Source: Conoideocrella luteorostrata (lineage: Eukaryota; Ascomycota; Sordariomycetes; Hypocreales; Clavicipitaceae). Taken from it: 64,000 nucleotides of DNA. The stretch lies in NCBI GenBank assembly GCA_032433595.1, contig JASWJB010000008.1, forward strand, positions 1 to 64,000, read 5' to 3'. A program made the translations under genes and the position numbers. A model generated the notes under the pieces. That model had not been told where the DNA came from. It ran no database searches and saw nothing but the letters and a program-made list of their open reading frames with translations. Below are positions 1-10,986 of this stretch, in pieces. Position 1 is the first letter of the stretch. The number at the start of each line of letters is the position of its first letter.

Positions 1-64
1 CACACATATATATATATATATATATTGTATTTCTTTATAACATTAAAAAATTTGCAGCTATACC
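1..64. repeat. CA/TA dinucleotide microsatellite at the left edge
   Basis: The first 26 bases are an alternating CA then TA dinucleotide run, followed by A/T-rich sequence up to the monooxygenase start codon at 65. This is all that is visible of that gene's upstream region, so its promoter lies mostly outside the window. Confidence 0.8.
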
Positions 65-1738
65 ATGGGCTCTTTGCCAACCACCGCCGATAATACATTC
101 GATGTAATCATCGTTGGCGCGGGACTCTCGGGTATTTGCAGTCTGCACCATATTCGAGAGCGTTTTCCCTCCTGGCATGTCGGGGTTCTCGAAGCAGGCT
201 CAGATGTAGGCGGGACTTGGTATTGGAACCGTTACCCTGGCTGTCGAGTCGACTCTGAGTCTGTTTCCTATGGCTTCGCCTTCGATAAAGAACTACTCGA
301 GGAGTGGCACTGGAAGGAGGCATTTTCTCCACAGCCCGAGACGCTCAAATACATCCAACGAGTCGCTCAGAAACACGGATTGTACGATCACATCCAGTTT
401 GACACACGAGTCAAAGCCGCGCAATGGGACGACGGCAGCCGCCGCTGGACGCTCACTGATGGTCAAGACAACACGTACACGGCAAGATTTTTTGTTAGCT
501 GCCTCGGCTTTCTCTCTGCGGCAACGCTGCCGAACATTCCCGGTATCGAGAACTTCAAGGGACAGGCATTTCACACGTCCCGCTGGCCAAAAGACCTCGA
601 TATAAACCGCGACCTTGCCAACAAGCGCATCGGTGTGATCGGAACCGGTGCGACCGGCATCCAAACTACCACGGCCCTTTCCAAGGTGACCAACATTCAA
701 GCTCTTAACGTATTCCAGCGAACGGCAAACTGGTCTGCACCGCTGCGCAATAAGACAATTTCGGACGAAGAGATGAACAGTTACCGAGAACAGTACGGCG
801 CCGTTTTCAAACGATGCGCCGAGACATGGTCGTGTTTCCTGCACGACTCGGACCCTCGCAAGTCGCTGGACGTTTCTGCCGAAGAGCGAGTTGCTCTGTG
901 GGAGAAGGTCTATAACGAGCCCGGATTCAGTAAGTGGTTGGGAGTGTTCAAGGACACCTACACAGACGCCCATGCGAATGAGCTGTACACCAGATGGATG
1001 GCAGACAAGATCCGCCAGCGAGTCAATGACCCAGCCGTCGCCGACAGCTTGATCCCAACACATGGGTACGGGATGCGACGCGTTCCCCTTGAAAGCGGCT
1101 ACTTCGAAGCGTTTAACCAGTCCAATGTGCACCTGGTAGACTTGCAGAAGACGCCAATCAAGCAGGTCACGTCGAGTGGCGTCACAACATCAGACGGGAG
1201 AAGGCATGAGCTGGACGTTCTGATTTACGCTACCGGCTTCGACGCCATCACCGGTGCCTTCAGCGCCATTGAATGGCAGGCCAAACACGCCCGACCGCTG
1301 ATAGCGACCGAGGGCAAACAGGCCGGACAAGAAGCCATCTGGCAGGGCCACAGGCCAAGGACGTACCTGGGTCTCACAGCGCCGTCCATGCCCAACGTGT
1401 TCATGGTGCTTGGGCCACACCAGCCCTTTGGAAACGCCACACGCAGCATCGAGCATGCCGTGGGTGTGATTTGCGACATGCTGCAGCACTGCAGTGACAA
1501 CGGCTACACGTACATGGAGCCGAGGGAAGAGGCAGTGGACGAATGGGGGGAGCACGTGGTTGACGCCAGCAAAAATTTGCTGATGAACCAGGTCGATAGT
1601 TGGATGACGGGAGTCAATAAAAACGTAAAGGGGAAGACGGTTCGAAGCGTTGCGCGATATGCAGGCAACTCTGTGGAGTTTAGGAGGCGATGCGAGGAGT
1701 GCAGGGCTTCCGGGTACAGGGGGTTTATGTTTGCGTAG
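65..1738 (+). CDS. FAD-dependent Baeyer-Villiger-type monooxygenase
   Basis: Intronless 557-residue protein. An N-terminal Rossmann dinucleotide fold (VIIVGAGLSG, residues 14-23) should bind FAD, and a second one (GTGATGIQ, about 193-200) should bind NADPH. Between them lies FKGQAFHTSRWP (about 164-175), which fits the Baeyer-Villiger signature FxGxxxHxxxWP. These three elements together identify class B flavin monooxygenases that turn ketones into esters or lactones using NADPH and O2. Length is normal for single-domain cyclohexanone- or phenylacetone-type enzymes (500-650). The ATG at 65 gives the complete Rossmann fold with a short leader, and no stop or gap breaks the frame. There is no signal peptide, so it is probably cytosolic. 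The substrate cannot be read from sequence. The only visible neighbour, RFT1, is housekeeping, so any link to a secondary-metabolite cluster would lie to the left of the window. Confidence 0.9.
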   Translation: MGSLPTTADNTFDVIIVGAGLSGICSLHHIRERFPSWHVGVLEAGSDVGGTWYWNRYPGCRVDSESVSYGFAFDKELLEEWHWKEAFSPQPETLKYIQRVAQKHGLYDHIQFDTRVKAAQWDDGSRRWTLTDGQDNTYTARFFVSCLGFLSAATLPNIPGIENFKGQAFHTSRWPKDLDINRDLANKRIGVIGTGATGIQTTTALSKVTNIQALNVFQRTANWSAPLRNKTISDEEMNSYREQYGAVFKRCAETWSCFLHDSDPRKSLDVSAEERVALWEKVYNEPGFSKWLGVFKDTYTDAHANELYTRWMADKIRQRVNDPAVADSLIPTHGYGMRRVPLESGYFEAFNQSNVHLVDLQKTPIKQVTSSGVTTSDGRRHELDVLIYATGFDAITGAFSAIEWQAKHARPLIATEGKQAGQEAIWQGHRPRTYLGLTAPSMPNVFMVLGPHQPFGNATRSIEHAVGVICDMLQHCSDNGYTYMEPREEAVDEWGEHVVDASKNLLMNQVDSWMTGVNKNVKGKTVRSVARYAGNSVEFRRRCEECRASGYRGFMFA

Positions 1739-1995
1739 GCTGCGGATTAGTAGCCTTGGTAGCGAATACAATCATCTCCAGGCGTGACGCACCCCCCGAA
1801 TTTTACATTTCCAGGCCTCTTTGTTAGTGGGTGGCACATCAGCAGCGACGACAGGCACTGTAGCGCACTATAGACCGAACTCCACCCCCACACCTCGTTC
1901 CCATCCTAAAACCCGACTGTAACTTGTTCACCAACGCCAAAGGGGAATGCATTGAGCATCCACGCAAGCTTCGTCGCAAGAAGCATGCGCTCAGG

Positions 1996-3729
1996 ATGCC
2001 GCATCCAAAGACCTCCAAGACCGCTGCACCTGCGCCATTAACCCCGTCGGTGCCCCAACATGAGCCAGCCCGCCCATCCATGGTCAAAGGCGCGTCGCTC
2101 CTCATTCTCCTCCAACTCATATCCCGTCTCGTCACCTTCATCGCCAACCAGCTGCTCCTACGATTTCTGACTGCGCCATTGCTCGGCCTCTCCACGCAGC
2201 TGGAAGTATATTACCTCTCCGTTCTATTCTTCGCTCGCGAAAGCTTGCGAGTGGCTATTCAGCGCCAAGGCACCCGCTCTGGGCATCGCACCGGCACCAT
2301 TGGCCAGGATGAGAAAGCAGCGGCGAGCCGAGAGAGCCAGGCTGTTGTCAATTTAGGGTATCTCGCCATCGTGATAGGAGTCTTTGTGAGCACCGGGCTG
2401 GGATGGATGTACCTCGTCTATTCGAACGATTCAACTTTGCAGACCCCGTATCTCACACAGTCGGTATACCTGTACGGAACGGCTGCCATGATCGAGCTTC
2501 TCTCGGAGCCATGCTTTGTCCTCATGCAAACGAGGCTCCAGTTCGGGACACGCGCTACGGCAGAATCCGTCGCCACCTTCTCCAGGTGCATCGTCGTGTT
2601 CGGATCCGCCGTCTGGGCGTCCCGGGGACACCTAAACCTGGGTGTACTACCATTTGCGCTTGGGCAACTTACGTACGGGACGGCGTTGCTGCTTGTCTAC
2701 TTCATCTCGGGGTACGGTTTGGCATCGACAAATGGTTTTTCTCTTCTGCCACGACCCGTGTCGGCCGATGAACAGTTTTTCGGCTCGCTTTTATACCGAC
2801 CTACGATGAGACTTGCAGCAAGCATGATGGCCCAGAGCGTCGTCAAGCATCTTCTTACCCAGGGGGACACGTTTCTCATTTCTCTCTTTTCGACGCCGCA
2901 GATTCAGGGCACGTACGCACTTGCCAACAATTACGGCGGGCTTCTCGCGAGACTGCTCTTCCAGCCAGTCGAGGAAAGCAGCCGGAGTTACTTCTCCAGC
3001 CTGTTGGCAGCAACGTCGTCCACTACGACCCCTGCAGTGCCAAAAGCCAAGACTGCCAAGACTGTGCCGGCCGCAGTGCAGGAGGCCAAACAGAGCTTTC
3101 AGGTCCTCACACGGCTGTACGTTCTTCTCTCTGCTATAATTGTGAGCCTCGGGCCTTTTGCGTCTCCGTCATTGATTGCCATAGTGGCTGGCGCACGGTG
3201 GTCGAAAGAGGGGGCCGGAGATGTCTTGGGAGTGTATTGCTTCTACGTTCCTTTTCTTGCATTGAACGGCCTGACAGAGTCCTTTGTAGCATCTGTGGCA
3301 TCGGAGGCAGAGGTTCACATACAGTCCATCTGGATGGGTGCATTTTCACTCGCTTTCGCCGCCTCCTCCTTCATATTCATGAGTGTGTTCCCGCTTGGAG
3401 CGCAAGGGCTTGTCCTCGCCAACATTATCAACATGCTGTGCCGCATTGTGTGGAGTTTCACATTTATCAAGGCCTTTTTCCGAAAGAACAACGTTGACAT
3501 CTCTGTTAAGTCACTGGTCCCAGGTAGTACCGTCGCTCTGGCACTATCGACACTGGTCGTCATGCACCAGCTAAACGTTCTCGATGCGGCCGCAGCCGAA
3601 CCCATCTTAACACTGGCAAAGATTGCGGCTTCGGCCATTCCGTTACTTCTTCTCATGTGCGTATATTCATGCAGAATCTACAAACCCACTTTTGATACTC
3701 CTCTGTGCACAAAGTTAACCCGTACGTAG
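1996..3729 (+). CDS. RFT1: RFT1-family oligosaccharide-lipid translocation protein
   Basis: A 577-residue polytopic membrane protein. The first stretch after the basic leader ([28 protein letters not shown], partly quoted here only as [12 protein letters not shown]) plus the downstream [19 protein letters not shown] segment (seen as [17 protein letters not shown]) are hallmarks of RFT1, the ER protein linked to transfer of the dolichol-linked Man5GlcNAc2 precursor across the ER membrane for N-glycosylation. More than ten hydrophobic segments follow to the C-terminus, as in the MOP-exporter-like fold. The frame is open upstream to 1924, but only from a TTG; the first ATG is at 1996, which is the start chosen. 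An inner ATG at 2080, just before the first membrane segment, is an alternative. The gene is intronless here and lies in the same direction as the monooxygenase, about 260 bp after it. Confidence 0.88.
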   Translation: MPHPKTSKTAAPAPLTPSVPQHEPARPSMVKGASLLILLQLISRLVTFIANQLLLRFLTAPLLGLSTQLEVYYLSVLFFARESLRVAIQRQGTRSGHRTGTIGQDEKAAASRESQAVVNLGYLAIVIGVFVSTGLGWMYLVYSNDSTLQTPYLTQSVYLYGTAAMIELLSEPCFVLMQTRLQFGTRATAESVATFSRCIVVFGSAVWASRGHLNLGVLPFALGQLTYGTALLLVYFISGYGLASTNGFSLLPRPVSADEQFFGSLLYRPTMRLAASMMAQSVVKHLLTQGDTFLISLFSTPQIQGTYALANNYGGLLARLLFQPVEESSRSYFSSLLAATSSTTTPAVPKAKTAKTVPAAVQEAKQSFQVLTRLYVLLSAIIVSLGPFASPSLIAIVAGARWSKEGAGDVLGVYCFYVPFLALNGLTESFVASVASEAEVHIQSIWMGAFSLAFAASSFIFMSVFPLGAQGLVLANIINMLCRIVWSFTFIKAFFRKNNVDISVKSLVPGSTVALALSTLVVMHQLNVLDAAAAEPILTLAKIAASAIPLLLLMCVYSCRIYKPTFDTPLCTKLTRT

Positions 3730-3907
3730 AACCTTTCTCGAGAGACAATTCCTTCTCGAATGCTTTCAGTCTATTCGAGGTCGTAAATCCGCCAAGCAGA
3801 AATAACGCCTACGTGAACCCTTTGAAGTGACACATGTAAAAAGAATATACAAACAATACTATAGACAAAGATAGACAAGGGAAGAGAAAAGACAGATTGA
3901 AAAATTT

Positions 3908-5821
3908 TTAGTCAAACGTAATCTTGGTTGCTTTTTGCGTCATGTCTACGTCTTTGAAGAACGATCCGTACATGTCGTGGGTCTTCTTCTTGACAGTCGT
4001 TCCGAACTTGAGCAGCTCATCCGGAACAGGTTGGTTCGCGCCCTTGAGGATGTTAACCAATCTACAACATTGTGTGTTAGTTAATCGATTAAAGGCGCGT
4101 TGCCAAAGCCCTTTTGTGCAGAACTTACGAGCCGGAGTGAGCCTTGTCTTGGATAGTAAAGAAAGTGTGGGCCTCGCCAGTATTACCAGCACGACCAGTA
4201 CGACCAATTCGATGAACATAGTCCTCGATAGTCAATGGGAACTGTTGACGATGTTGATTAGCCGCGCATCCCTTGTCCACGAAGTCCCATCATTCAAACT
4301 TACTGTGACATTGATGACCAGCTTTACCTCTGGGATATCCAAACCACGTGCAGCAACATCGGTCGCAACCAAGACAGGTGTTTGGCCCGTCTTAAAAGCT
4401 TCCAAGCTACGTGTACGCTGCTCCTGCTTTAGATCTCCGTGAATGCCACCAACACGGACACCTTTTCGGCTAAGCATGTTCTCAATACGGGTGGCTTCCT
4501 TCTTGTACAAACAAAAAACAAGAATACGGTCATTCTTCTGCTTGCCCTGCTGGTGCTGCTTGAGAAGTTGCAGCAGGCGAAACTCTTTGTCCTTGGGGTC
4601 TATGACCTCGACCCGCTGAGTGATTCGGAGGTTGGCCTGCAGCTCGACGGAGCCATCCTCTGCCTCTTTGCCTCCCCTACCGACGGTGACCTTGACAGGA
4701 TTGATCATAAAGGTGGATGCCAGAACTTGAACAGATTGTGGCCAAGTCGCGGTAAACATGAGAGTCTGGCGATTCTTACGAGCCGGGCAGGCGCCAAGGA
4801 TCTCCTTGATGTCATCCTCAAATCCTTTGTCGAGCATACGATCAGCCTCGTCAAGAACAGCGAAGTGGCATCCGCTGAGATCGACAGTGCCATCAGACAT
4901 GAAATCTTTCAAACGACCGGGAGTGGCCACAATGATGTCAGCGCCACGATTGAGGATTGCTCTCTGGTCATCTTTTGATGAACCACCGAAAAGGCAGACG
5001 CACTTCAACCTGGCGAGGGCGGCCAATGAAGCAAGCTGAGTATGACTCTGCATGGCAAGTTCGCGGGTGGGAGACACAATGACAGCCTTGGTTCCCTTCT
5101 TACTAATAGCGGAAACAGCTTCAACACAGGGCAATGCAAAGGCCATAGTTTTGCCTGAGCCAGTCTCTGCCACACCGACAACGTCTCTGCCAGAGAGTGT
5201 AGAAGGCCATGACGCAGCCTGAATAGGTGTGGGCACCTTGTAATTAGCAAACGGCGATGGAGTCTTCTCGAGCAGGTTTGTCGAAGGAAGATGGCGAAAT
5301 TCGGTAACGGGTCGTAATGTTGAGGTCTCGTTCTTGGGGTCGGTGATGGTGATCTGATTCGTTGACATGAACGCATCGATGTCAGCCTGGGCAACGTTGG
5401 ACAAGCTGATCGTCTGATCGTAGGCACCCCTAGAATGCGAAGCTGATACCACGACAGGCTGAGAAGAAGGCTTTTCCTTGGTCTTTTTATCTTTTTTTGC
5501 TTTCTTTCGCTCTTGTACATGCTCTTCGCTGGTGGTTGCTTCTTGCGACAGCTCGGTCTCCCTCAATTTTTTCTCTTTTTTCTCCTTCTTTCTAGCTTCC
5601 TTTTCAGCTTTTCTCTGGTGGGCTTTCAGGTCGGCATCGTTGGAAGTTTCATTAGCCGCTTCCGATCGTTCCTCGAGCTTGCGCTTCTTTTCCTTCTTTG
5701 CCTTCTTCTTTTCCTTCTTCTCCAGGGCGGCGGCGGCGGCGGCATCGTCATCATGGATCTTGGTCTTTTTGCTGGGGCGAATCGACTCGTCCTCAGCCAG
5801 AGCGTGCTTTGTGGCAGCCAT
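3908..5821 (-). CDS. DBP3: ATP-dependent RNA helicase DBP3 (DEAD-box)
   Basis: Three exons: 5821-4304, 4241-4129 and 4061-3908, giving 594 residues. Introns of 62 and 67 bp have GTAAGT/GTAAGT donors and restore the family sequence exactly across both joints ([20 protein letters not shown], then HSGS-LVNILK). A Lys/Glu-rich nucleolar-type leader with an Ala run fills residues 1-120. The helicase core follows: Q-motif region PTPIQ near 197-201, Walker A AETGSGKT (218-225), PTRELA (251-256), TPGR, DEAD (324-327), TATWP in place of [17 protein letters not shown] and [13 protein letters not shown] and the basic leader favour DBP3, which acts in 60S ribosome assembly at ITS1 processing, over other DEAD helicases. 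The start is the first ATG; a possible acceptor (TTTGCAG, ending near 5843) just upstream suggests an intron in the 5' leader. Confidence 0.92.
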
Positions 5822-6628
5822 GACAATCGATTCGGCGCTTGTCTGCAAAGATAATGAATCAATTTATCAAGTTTAACAGCGGGACACGTATGCGTGCACT
5901 GCAAGAGCTGCCGCGAAGTACTGGCAAAATGAAGCAAAAGGCGGTGGGTGGGTAGGCAAGGAAAAAAAAAAACTTATCGATAAGCGTCCTCATCTCCCGC
6001 GGCCGTTCCGAAAGGCTCCTCAGAGGTCGCGGCTGGATGGTGGGGCCAATACATTGGTTATTTGCCCCAAAAGGTACCGGGTAGTTGTAGTTGCATCAAC
6101 AGAGCACTAGAGCAATACATCAAATGAGGGAACGCAGCTACCCTTCACATCTATCTTCTTATAAATACTCAAGGTACTGTGTAAACTGCGCGGATATAAT
6201 GACGTGCTCATGTGTCCTATTGTGAGATGCGACGCAAGTGCGATACCCTTCCGCACACCACATCACGCGGAACTAAGCACTCATAATGTACTCCGTAGGC
6301 TGTCGAGCTAGCGGACGCCTAGCGTGACATCCTGAAACAGAGCCGCAGCAGCAAACTGGCATGAACTGACACGTGACTGGTTACCAAAGAGCACTCTTTT
6401 CAGTGACCCCACCTGCCTAGCTGCCAGCCTGCGCGGTTCTTTGGTTCCTGCTGGCCGCGATATGGAGGCCTGAGCGATCCAGCGGGACCGTTCATCCCCA
6501 GCTGGTCTTCCCCAGAGCCATTTATCGATTATTCATTTAGATCTGATGTCCGGCTGGCATCTCCACCGCTTGGCAACGCTCATCGGCCAACAATCACAGT
6601 CTCATTCACCTCATCGTCACTATTCATA
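5822..6628. promoter_or_regulatory. Divergent intergenic region between DBP3 and the papain-fold gene
   Basis: About 0.8 kb separates the two divergent start codons, so it must hold both promoters. It contains an A-run near 5961 and one copy of the over-represented TACTCCGTA motif (6289-6297). No open frame with coding character, RNA gene or repeat was seen. Confidence 0.5.
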
Positions 6629-7852
6629 ATGGCGTCAGGTAAGGATGAGGCTGAAGGGCACGATGGGAAACTAGGAAAGGAATCAAGCATGTCCGCCAAG
6701 GTGGGGGATTTCCTGTGCGTCACTCATCTATCTCTTCGAGAAGAAGCCGCCTCCACAAACTGCAAGCGAAATGGATCGGCTGTTCCATGCCGCACACTGT
6801 GCATTGCTAACTGCAGCGTCGATGCAGCAAGAAGAACTTGACCAAAGGCGAACTCGCCCTGAAACACGCTGCGGGCCTCGGCAACGTGCCCAACGCGGTT
6901 CCTGAGACCGAGCCCGTTCTTGACGGAGAAGCTCGACCGGTTGAGGTCGGATGGCACCCTGTTGGTGGCCTCGCGGGCAAATGGTTTGCTGAGCGGACCG
7001 GGCTGGGCAAGATGATCACCGACAAGATCAACAAGTATCCGGACCCTACACAGCACTGGGCTGTGCTGGTCGGGGACTATGCGCATCAACTTTGGATGGT
7101 GAGTCGACGCCCAATCTGAAGGAGCAACCATGTCTTTGCATCTACACCTTTGCTGATGAAATGTTGCAAGGATGAAAATTTTGATGTCATCTACACCAAC
7201 GAAAAGATCAAGCGAGAAGAGTGGCGCACATTTAAGGTTGGCGAGACACGCTTCAATGACGATGCGACGCGACGAGCTGGTAAGCAAACCCCCTGCCTTT
7301 TCTCTTATTCCTGAGCGACTCATTATAGTTGATCACGGCGCTTTTCCAGTTTGTCTGTGCTAATTATGCGCAGGTGAATCCGTAATCCAGTCTATAAGGG
7401 AGAAGCAGCCAGCATATAACCTCATCACTAACAATTGCCAAACCTACGCCCTTCAACTCCTTGACGCCATTAAAGTCGGTTCTCAGAAGGAATTCGGCAC
7501 TACGCTTGCTGTATACGAGAGACTCACGGGTCCAGGGCGGGTAATAGATCTCTTTGTTGACACACAGCAGCCCGCAGCCCACCCTGAGGCCGGTGAAACT
7601 CTCCAGCAAGGTGGCACGGTCTCGTTTGCTAACCAAGTCATGCATGAAAACACTACGCAACTGGACGCAAAGGAAGAAATGGACAAGGATGACGACAATA
7701 ATGATGTTGATGACGACGACGACGACAACAACAACGACAACAACGGAAGCGTCAACGGGCGACCAGGGAACGGAGAGAGGGGCGTAGGGGAGGAAAAGAG
7801 TGAGAAGCAGGGCAGAACACGCAAGTTTTTCTCTCGGATACTAAAAAAGTAG
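6629..7852 (+). CDS. Papain-like-fold (LRAT/PPPDE-like) protein with acidic Asn/Asp tail
   Basis: Four exons: 6629-6714, 6828-7098, 7171-7279 and 7374-7852, giving 314 residues. Donors are GTGCGT, GTGAGT and GTAAGC; the joints keep one frame throughout. The core has HWAVLVGDYAHQLW (about residues 100-113) and, later, TNNCQTYALQLLD, a His-then-Cys order typical of circularly permuted papain-like folds such as LRAT, PPPDE and related hydrolases. This would make H and C a catalytic pair, but that is inference from motif shape. The C-terminal third is low complexity: a run of Asp and Asn (7684-7746) followed by a charged region ending in KFFSRILKK, which could contact membranes. No signal peptide. 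Not recognised as a named gene; it could equally be an inactive family member. Confidence 0.72.
7684..7746 (+). repeat. GAC/AAC trinucleotide low-complexity tract inside the coding sequence
   Basis: Trinucleotide-type repeats (GAC, AAC, GAT) encode the Asp/Asn run of the papain-fold protein. The tract is in frame and is a likely site of length variation between strains. Confidence 0.8.
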
Positions 7853-8195
7853 ACTTTGATGAGTGTTAGTCTAGGAGAGGCGTCACTGATGCGATGCTGT
7901 TTATCATGACATGATTGTATAGAAGCTTGTTTTGGCGTTAGTATGGCCTTCCTGTGCCGATGTGTGCGGCCGCCCAGGTTGATTTCGTAGACAAATGTGG
8001 CCCAGCGCCCAGCAAAAATCTCTGCATTATCATACCAGATCAATCTCCCGATTTGCCAAAACAGTTGCTATAAAATATCCAAAATATGCAAGTATGGAAG
8101 TTGGTAATCTATACGCCTCAATCACTTGAATTATGAATTAATGCAGGAGTTGATATGCAAAAATTCTAGACGTGGCCAAAGGGCTCGTCAAAAAC
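7853..8195. other. Convergent 3' intergenic region
   Basis: A 343-bp stretch between the stop codons of two converging genes. It should hold both polyadenylation regions. Nothing else was seen. Confidence 0.5.
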
Positions 8196-8800
8196 TCAAG
8201 ATTTGACAGCTGCCAAGTATATCAGTTAGCCGACACCATTCGTTTGCGAAACGAGATATACCTACCTCCAACCATTCTTTTAAAGCAGTCGATGGCATCT
8301 AAGCCCATTTCGGCTGCTGTTTTGAAAGCGTTGATGTGGCCCTCAATGCCGACAGGAGGAAACGCATGTGAGTAGCTCGTCATGAACGAATAACGGGCTT
8401 CGGCTTCCCTATAGAGACAAAACGGCTTGTTAGTCAGGTCTGGCGACGGATTGGTTATTTAAAAAACCCACCTAAATGCATCCTCGGCCGATTGAATTGC
8501 CAGAGATGCGCATGTCAAGCGCTGCTCCGTTGTGTTGCCTAACTGCGACTCATATTTGTTGTATGCTTCGTAGGACAAATTATGAACCTTACCATAGTGT
8601 TTGTAGTCTTTATACTCCGAACGAACTTTTTTGTCCCATTTTTGGTGAGAAGTTCCTGTTGGTCTGGTGGAACGCCTCCATTCTGCTAGAAGTGTCAATG
8701 CAAGTTTCTTCTGCTTGCATAGTTTAGGTCGGACGCGAGTCTCTCGCAATTCTAGGGACTTGATTTGCGAAGTGGACTCTGCTGAAGATACACAAGACAT
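8196..8800 (-). CDS. Small protein of unknown function, three exons
   Basis: Exons 8800-8472, 8408-8266 and 8209-8196 give 161 residues. Both introns (63 and 56 bp) have clear signals: GTGGGT donor with CTATAG acceptor, then GTAGGT donor with a GCTAAC branch site and GGCAG acceptor; frame is kept through both. The last exon adds only four codons before TGA. The N-terminal part is rich in Lys/Arg and has a Tyr/Lys stretch (YKDYKHYGKVHNLSYEAY); the C-terminal part has two likely helices around HINAFKTAAEMGLDAID. No signal peptide, membrane segment or family motif that I recognise. The well-formed introns are the main evidence that it is a real gene. It is convergent with the papain-fold gene. 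Confidence 0.6.
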
Positions 8801-9628
8801 TTTTTTTTCTTGAGGTTGGAATGGCTAAATTCAAAGTATTGTTGATATGTAGCGAGAATTATATTATTTTGACGAGAGGACAACAATGAGAAGAATGCGA
8901 AACAGCAGAGGACTCGTTATTTATACTCTTCTTGCGTCCAGATACTCACAAGTAGTACCGTCTGAACAGATACTCAACATCCATCGATCAGCCATAATTT
9001 ACGACTCGTCGCTCGTCGGAAATGGTAAGTGGTCGAAGTAGAGGCAGTGAAACAGCACCAACAGCGTCACGCCGAGCTGAGTCGGCAGTCGCATGGACCA
9101 TAAATCGGCCCGCTTCGCATGATCGTTCAGTCGATCGTGAATGTTCGTTTAACGCAGGATGCGGATGTACGATAGTCCTACGTGGTTGACATGACTTAGG
9201 ATGGAGGTATTGGCGCGAACGAGCTGTTACCAAACACCTGCCCGATCGTTAGATAGCTTATTGGTCCTTCTAGGCGGTTAGAGTTCTATGGCTAATCCAC
9301 TAATGCCCTCATCAGAAGTTGCTGGAGACTGCAATGCAGGTTGCTGTGTGCGGTAGAAGTTCCGAGGTAGAGTCGCTGTCGATAATTCGCTTTGCCCGAC
9401 ATGACTGGTAACACAGCAGCGTCAGCGGTCCACTGGATTGAAAGACTGGCGAAACAAGTCCGTAATTTTTGGTTTTGGGCAAGCAGGCTAGCTGAAGAGA
9501 AGCCAACACTTAGTGGCTAATACCGCGAACGTAGCAACGTCAAATACTAGTGCCGCGTAGGAGATGGCAAAGTAAGGCAGTGCCCTTTCATTGCATGCTA
9601 TTTCGATTTAGCATTTTCGAATATGTGC
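8801..9628. other. Intergenic region, no gene seen
   Basis: About 0.83 kb between the start of the small unknown gene and the stop of the F-box-like gene. It should contain the promoter of the former. Short open frames here show no motif or splice support. Confidence 0.5.
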
Positions 9629-10986
9629 TTAATCGGTGTCGCTACTAGTAACGTCACTGGTCGAGGCCCTCCAACTATAGTAGCGAGGGGATCCTCTCGG
9701 ATCATCGTCCCAACGTGCCTCAAATTGCCTCGTCAAAACCGCCTTCGCACCGGTGCGCTCGAGCCGCGCTGCATCCCACAAAACATACCCCCAGCGGCGT
9801 ATAGTATTTGGTACATAAAATCCGTATAAGCTGCTGTAGGTTCCCCTCCACATCTCCGTCCAAGCTAATGGAGGCAGTAGTTCGCCCGTAACCGGATCGC
9901 TCTCACCCTTGAAGGGGAAGAGCTCTCCCTGTTGTTGCTTCCGATCCCGATCTGAGAGTTGTCCTCGGCGTGGATTGATCCGCAGGTCATTATGTAAGAT
10001 ATGCATTAGAAAATTACCGACCTGCAACCTAATATGTTCCTGCATCTTCGAGACGAGATGTCTGTGGTCACGGATTTCGAAAAGAACAGCGTGCAGCAGC
10101 TCAAGGCCATGAGTGATTGTTCCCTCGATGCGATAATCAACTGTATCATATCAAGACGTGGTCAGTATTATTAAAACCATAAACAGATGGTCCGATGACC
10201 ATGAGGGAAGGATATGAACCTACAAAACTCAGTGAGGTCAAATGCCCCGTCCGGAGTGGGCGGCAGCGGCTGATCATCAAACTGGGGGTTGTGCTGATGC
10301 ACATCCCAGCGGATGGCCCGGAAAACTAGGCGGAACTTCTCTTCGGCAAAAGCATAGAAACAGGTGATCTCTTCAATCTCCCAAGGTTCAAATATACACA
10401 AGAAGGTCTCCAGCCCCAAACCGGGATAAGTTTCCATCACGTCTGGGTTGAAGAGGTTACAGAGTAGCTGAAAACGATATATACCTCGCATAAGCCGCTT
10501 CTTTTCCGTCTTGCTGAGTGTTTCGTGACATGGCGAACCTCCAGTCTCGTCGGCGAGGTTATTCATCGCCCATTCTAAGTAAGGTCGAGCGAATTTGATG
10601 ATAGTGTAATGGAATTTGACCATGCTTATAACCTCAATATCGGTGAGTGTTTTGGCCCGATGCCAATGTTGCTTTGACCAGCTTAGCTGTTCCTGGTAGG
10701 ACTTTTGGAATTGTCTGATGGTTTTACGGGTTCGCGACAGATCAAAATCTTTAGAGCTAGACAGATAGACGGCATAAGCATCATCAGTGACGCTTCCCAA
10801 CGTCGTCTCTAAGCTGCCGCGGAGCAAATACATGCGATTGTGCTCATAGTGGCCGTAAATAAAGCGAGAAGTGAATACCATGGCACGTAGGTCGCTGAGC
10901 TCCAGCACAGAGAGCAGCTGACGTATAATTTCTGGAGGGAGGCGCTTCAGCGGCGTATCGAGTTGGAGACTATTGTAATATAGCAT
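9629..10986 (-). CDS. F-box-like protein
   Basis: Exons 10986-10224 and 10140-9629 give 424 residues. The 83-bp intron has a GTAGGT donor and ATACAG acceptor; splicing joins DLTEF to FDYRIEG in one frame. The N-terminus reads PLKRLPPEIIRQLLSVLELSDLRAM, the pattern of an F-box (LP.EI...IL..L...DL.....) that would bind Skp1 in an SCF ubiquitin ligase. The remainder is a long helical domain without recognised repeats, as in the large, fast-evolving family of fungal F-box proteins that seem to regulate or sense unknown partners. The frame is open 104 codons further upstream, to 11298, but that extension has no domain character; the ATG immediately before the F-box is preferred. Target unknown. 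Confidence 0.7.

Noticed and set aside
293..1132. 279-codon frame on the minus strand inside the monooxygenase gene
   Set aside because: It lies fully antisense to a gene with three family motifs; it has no recognisable domain and is explained by codon bias of the real gene.
1924..1995. Longer RFT1 start at 1924
   Set aside because: The codon there is TTG, not ATG; the first in-frame ATG is at 1996.
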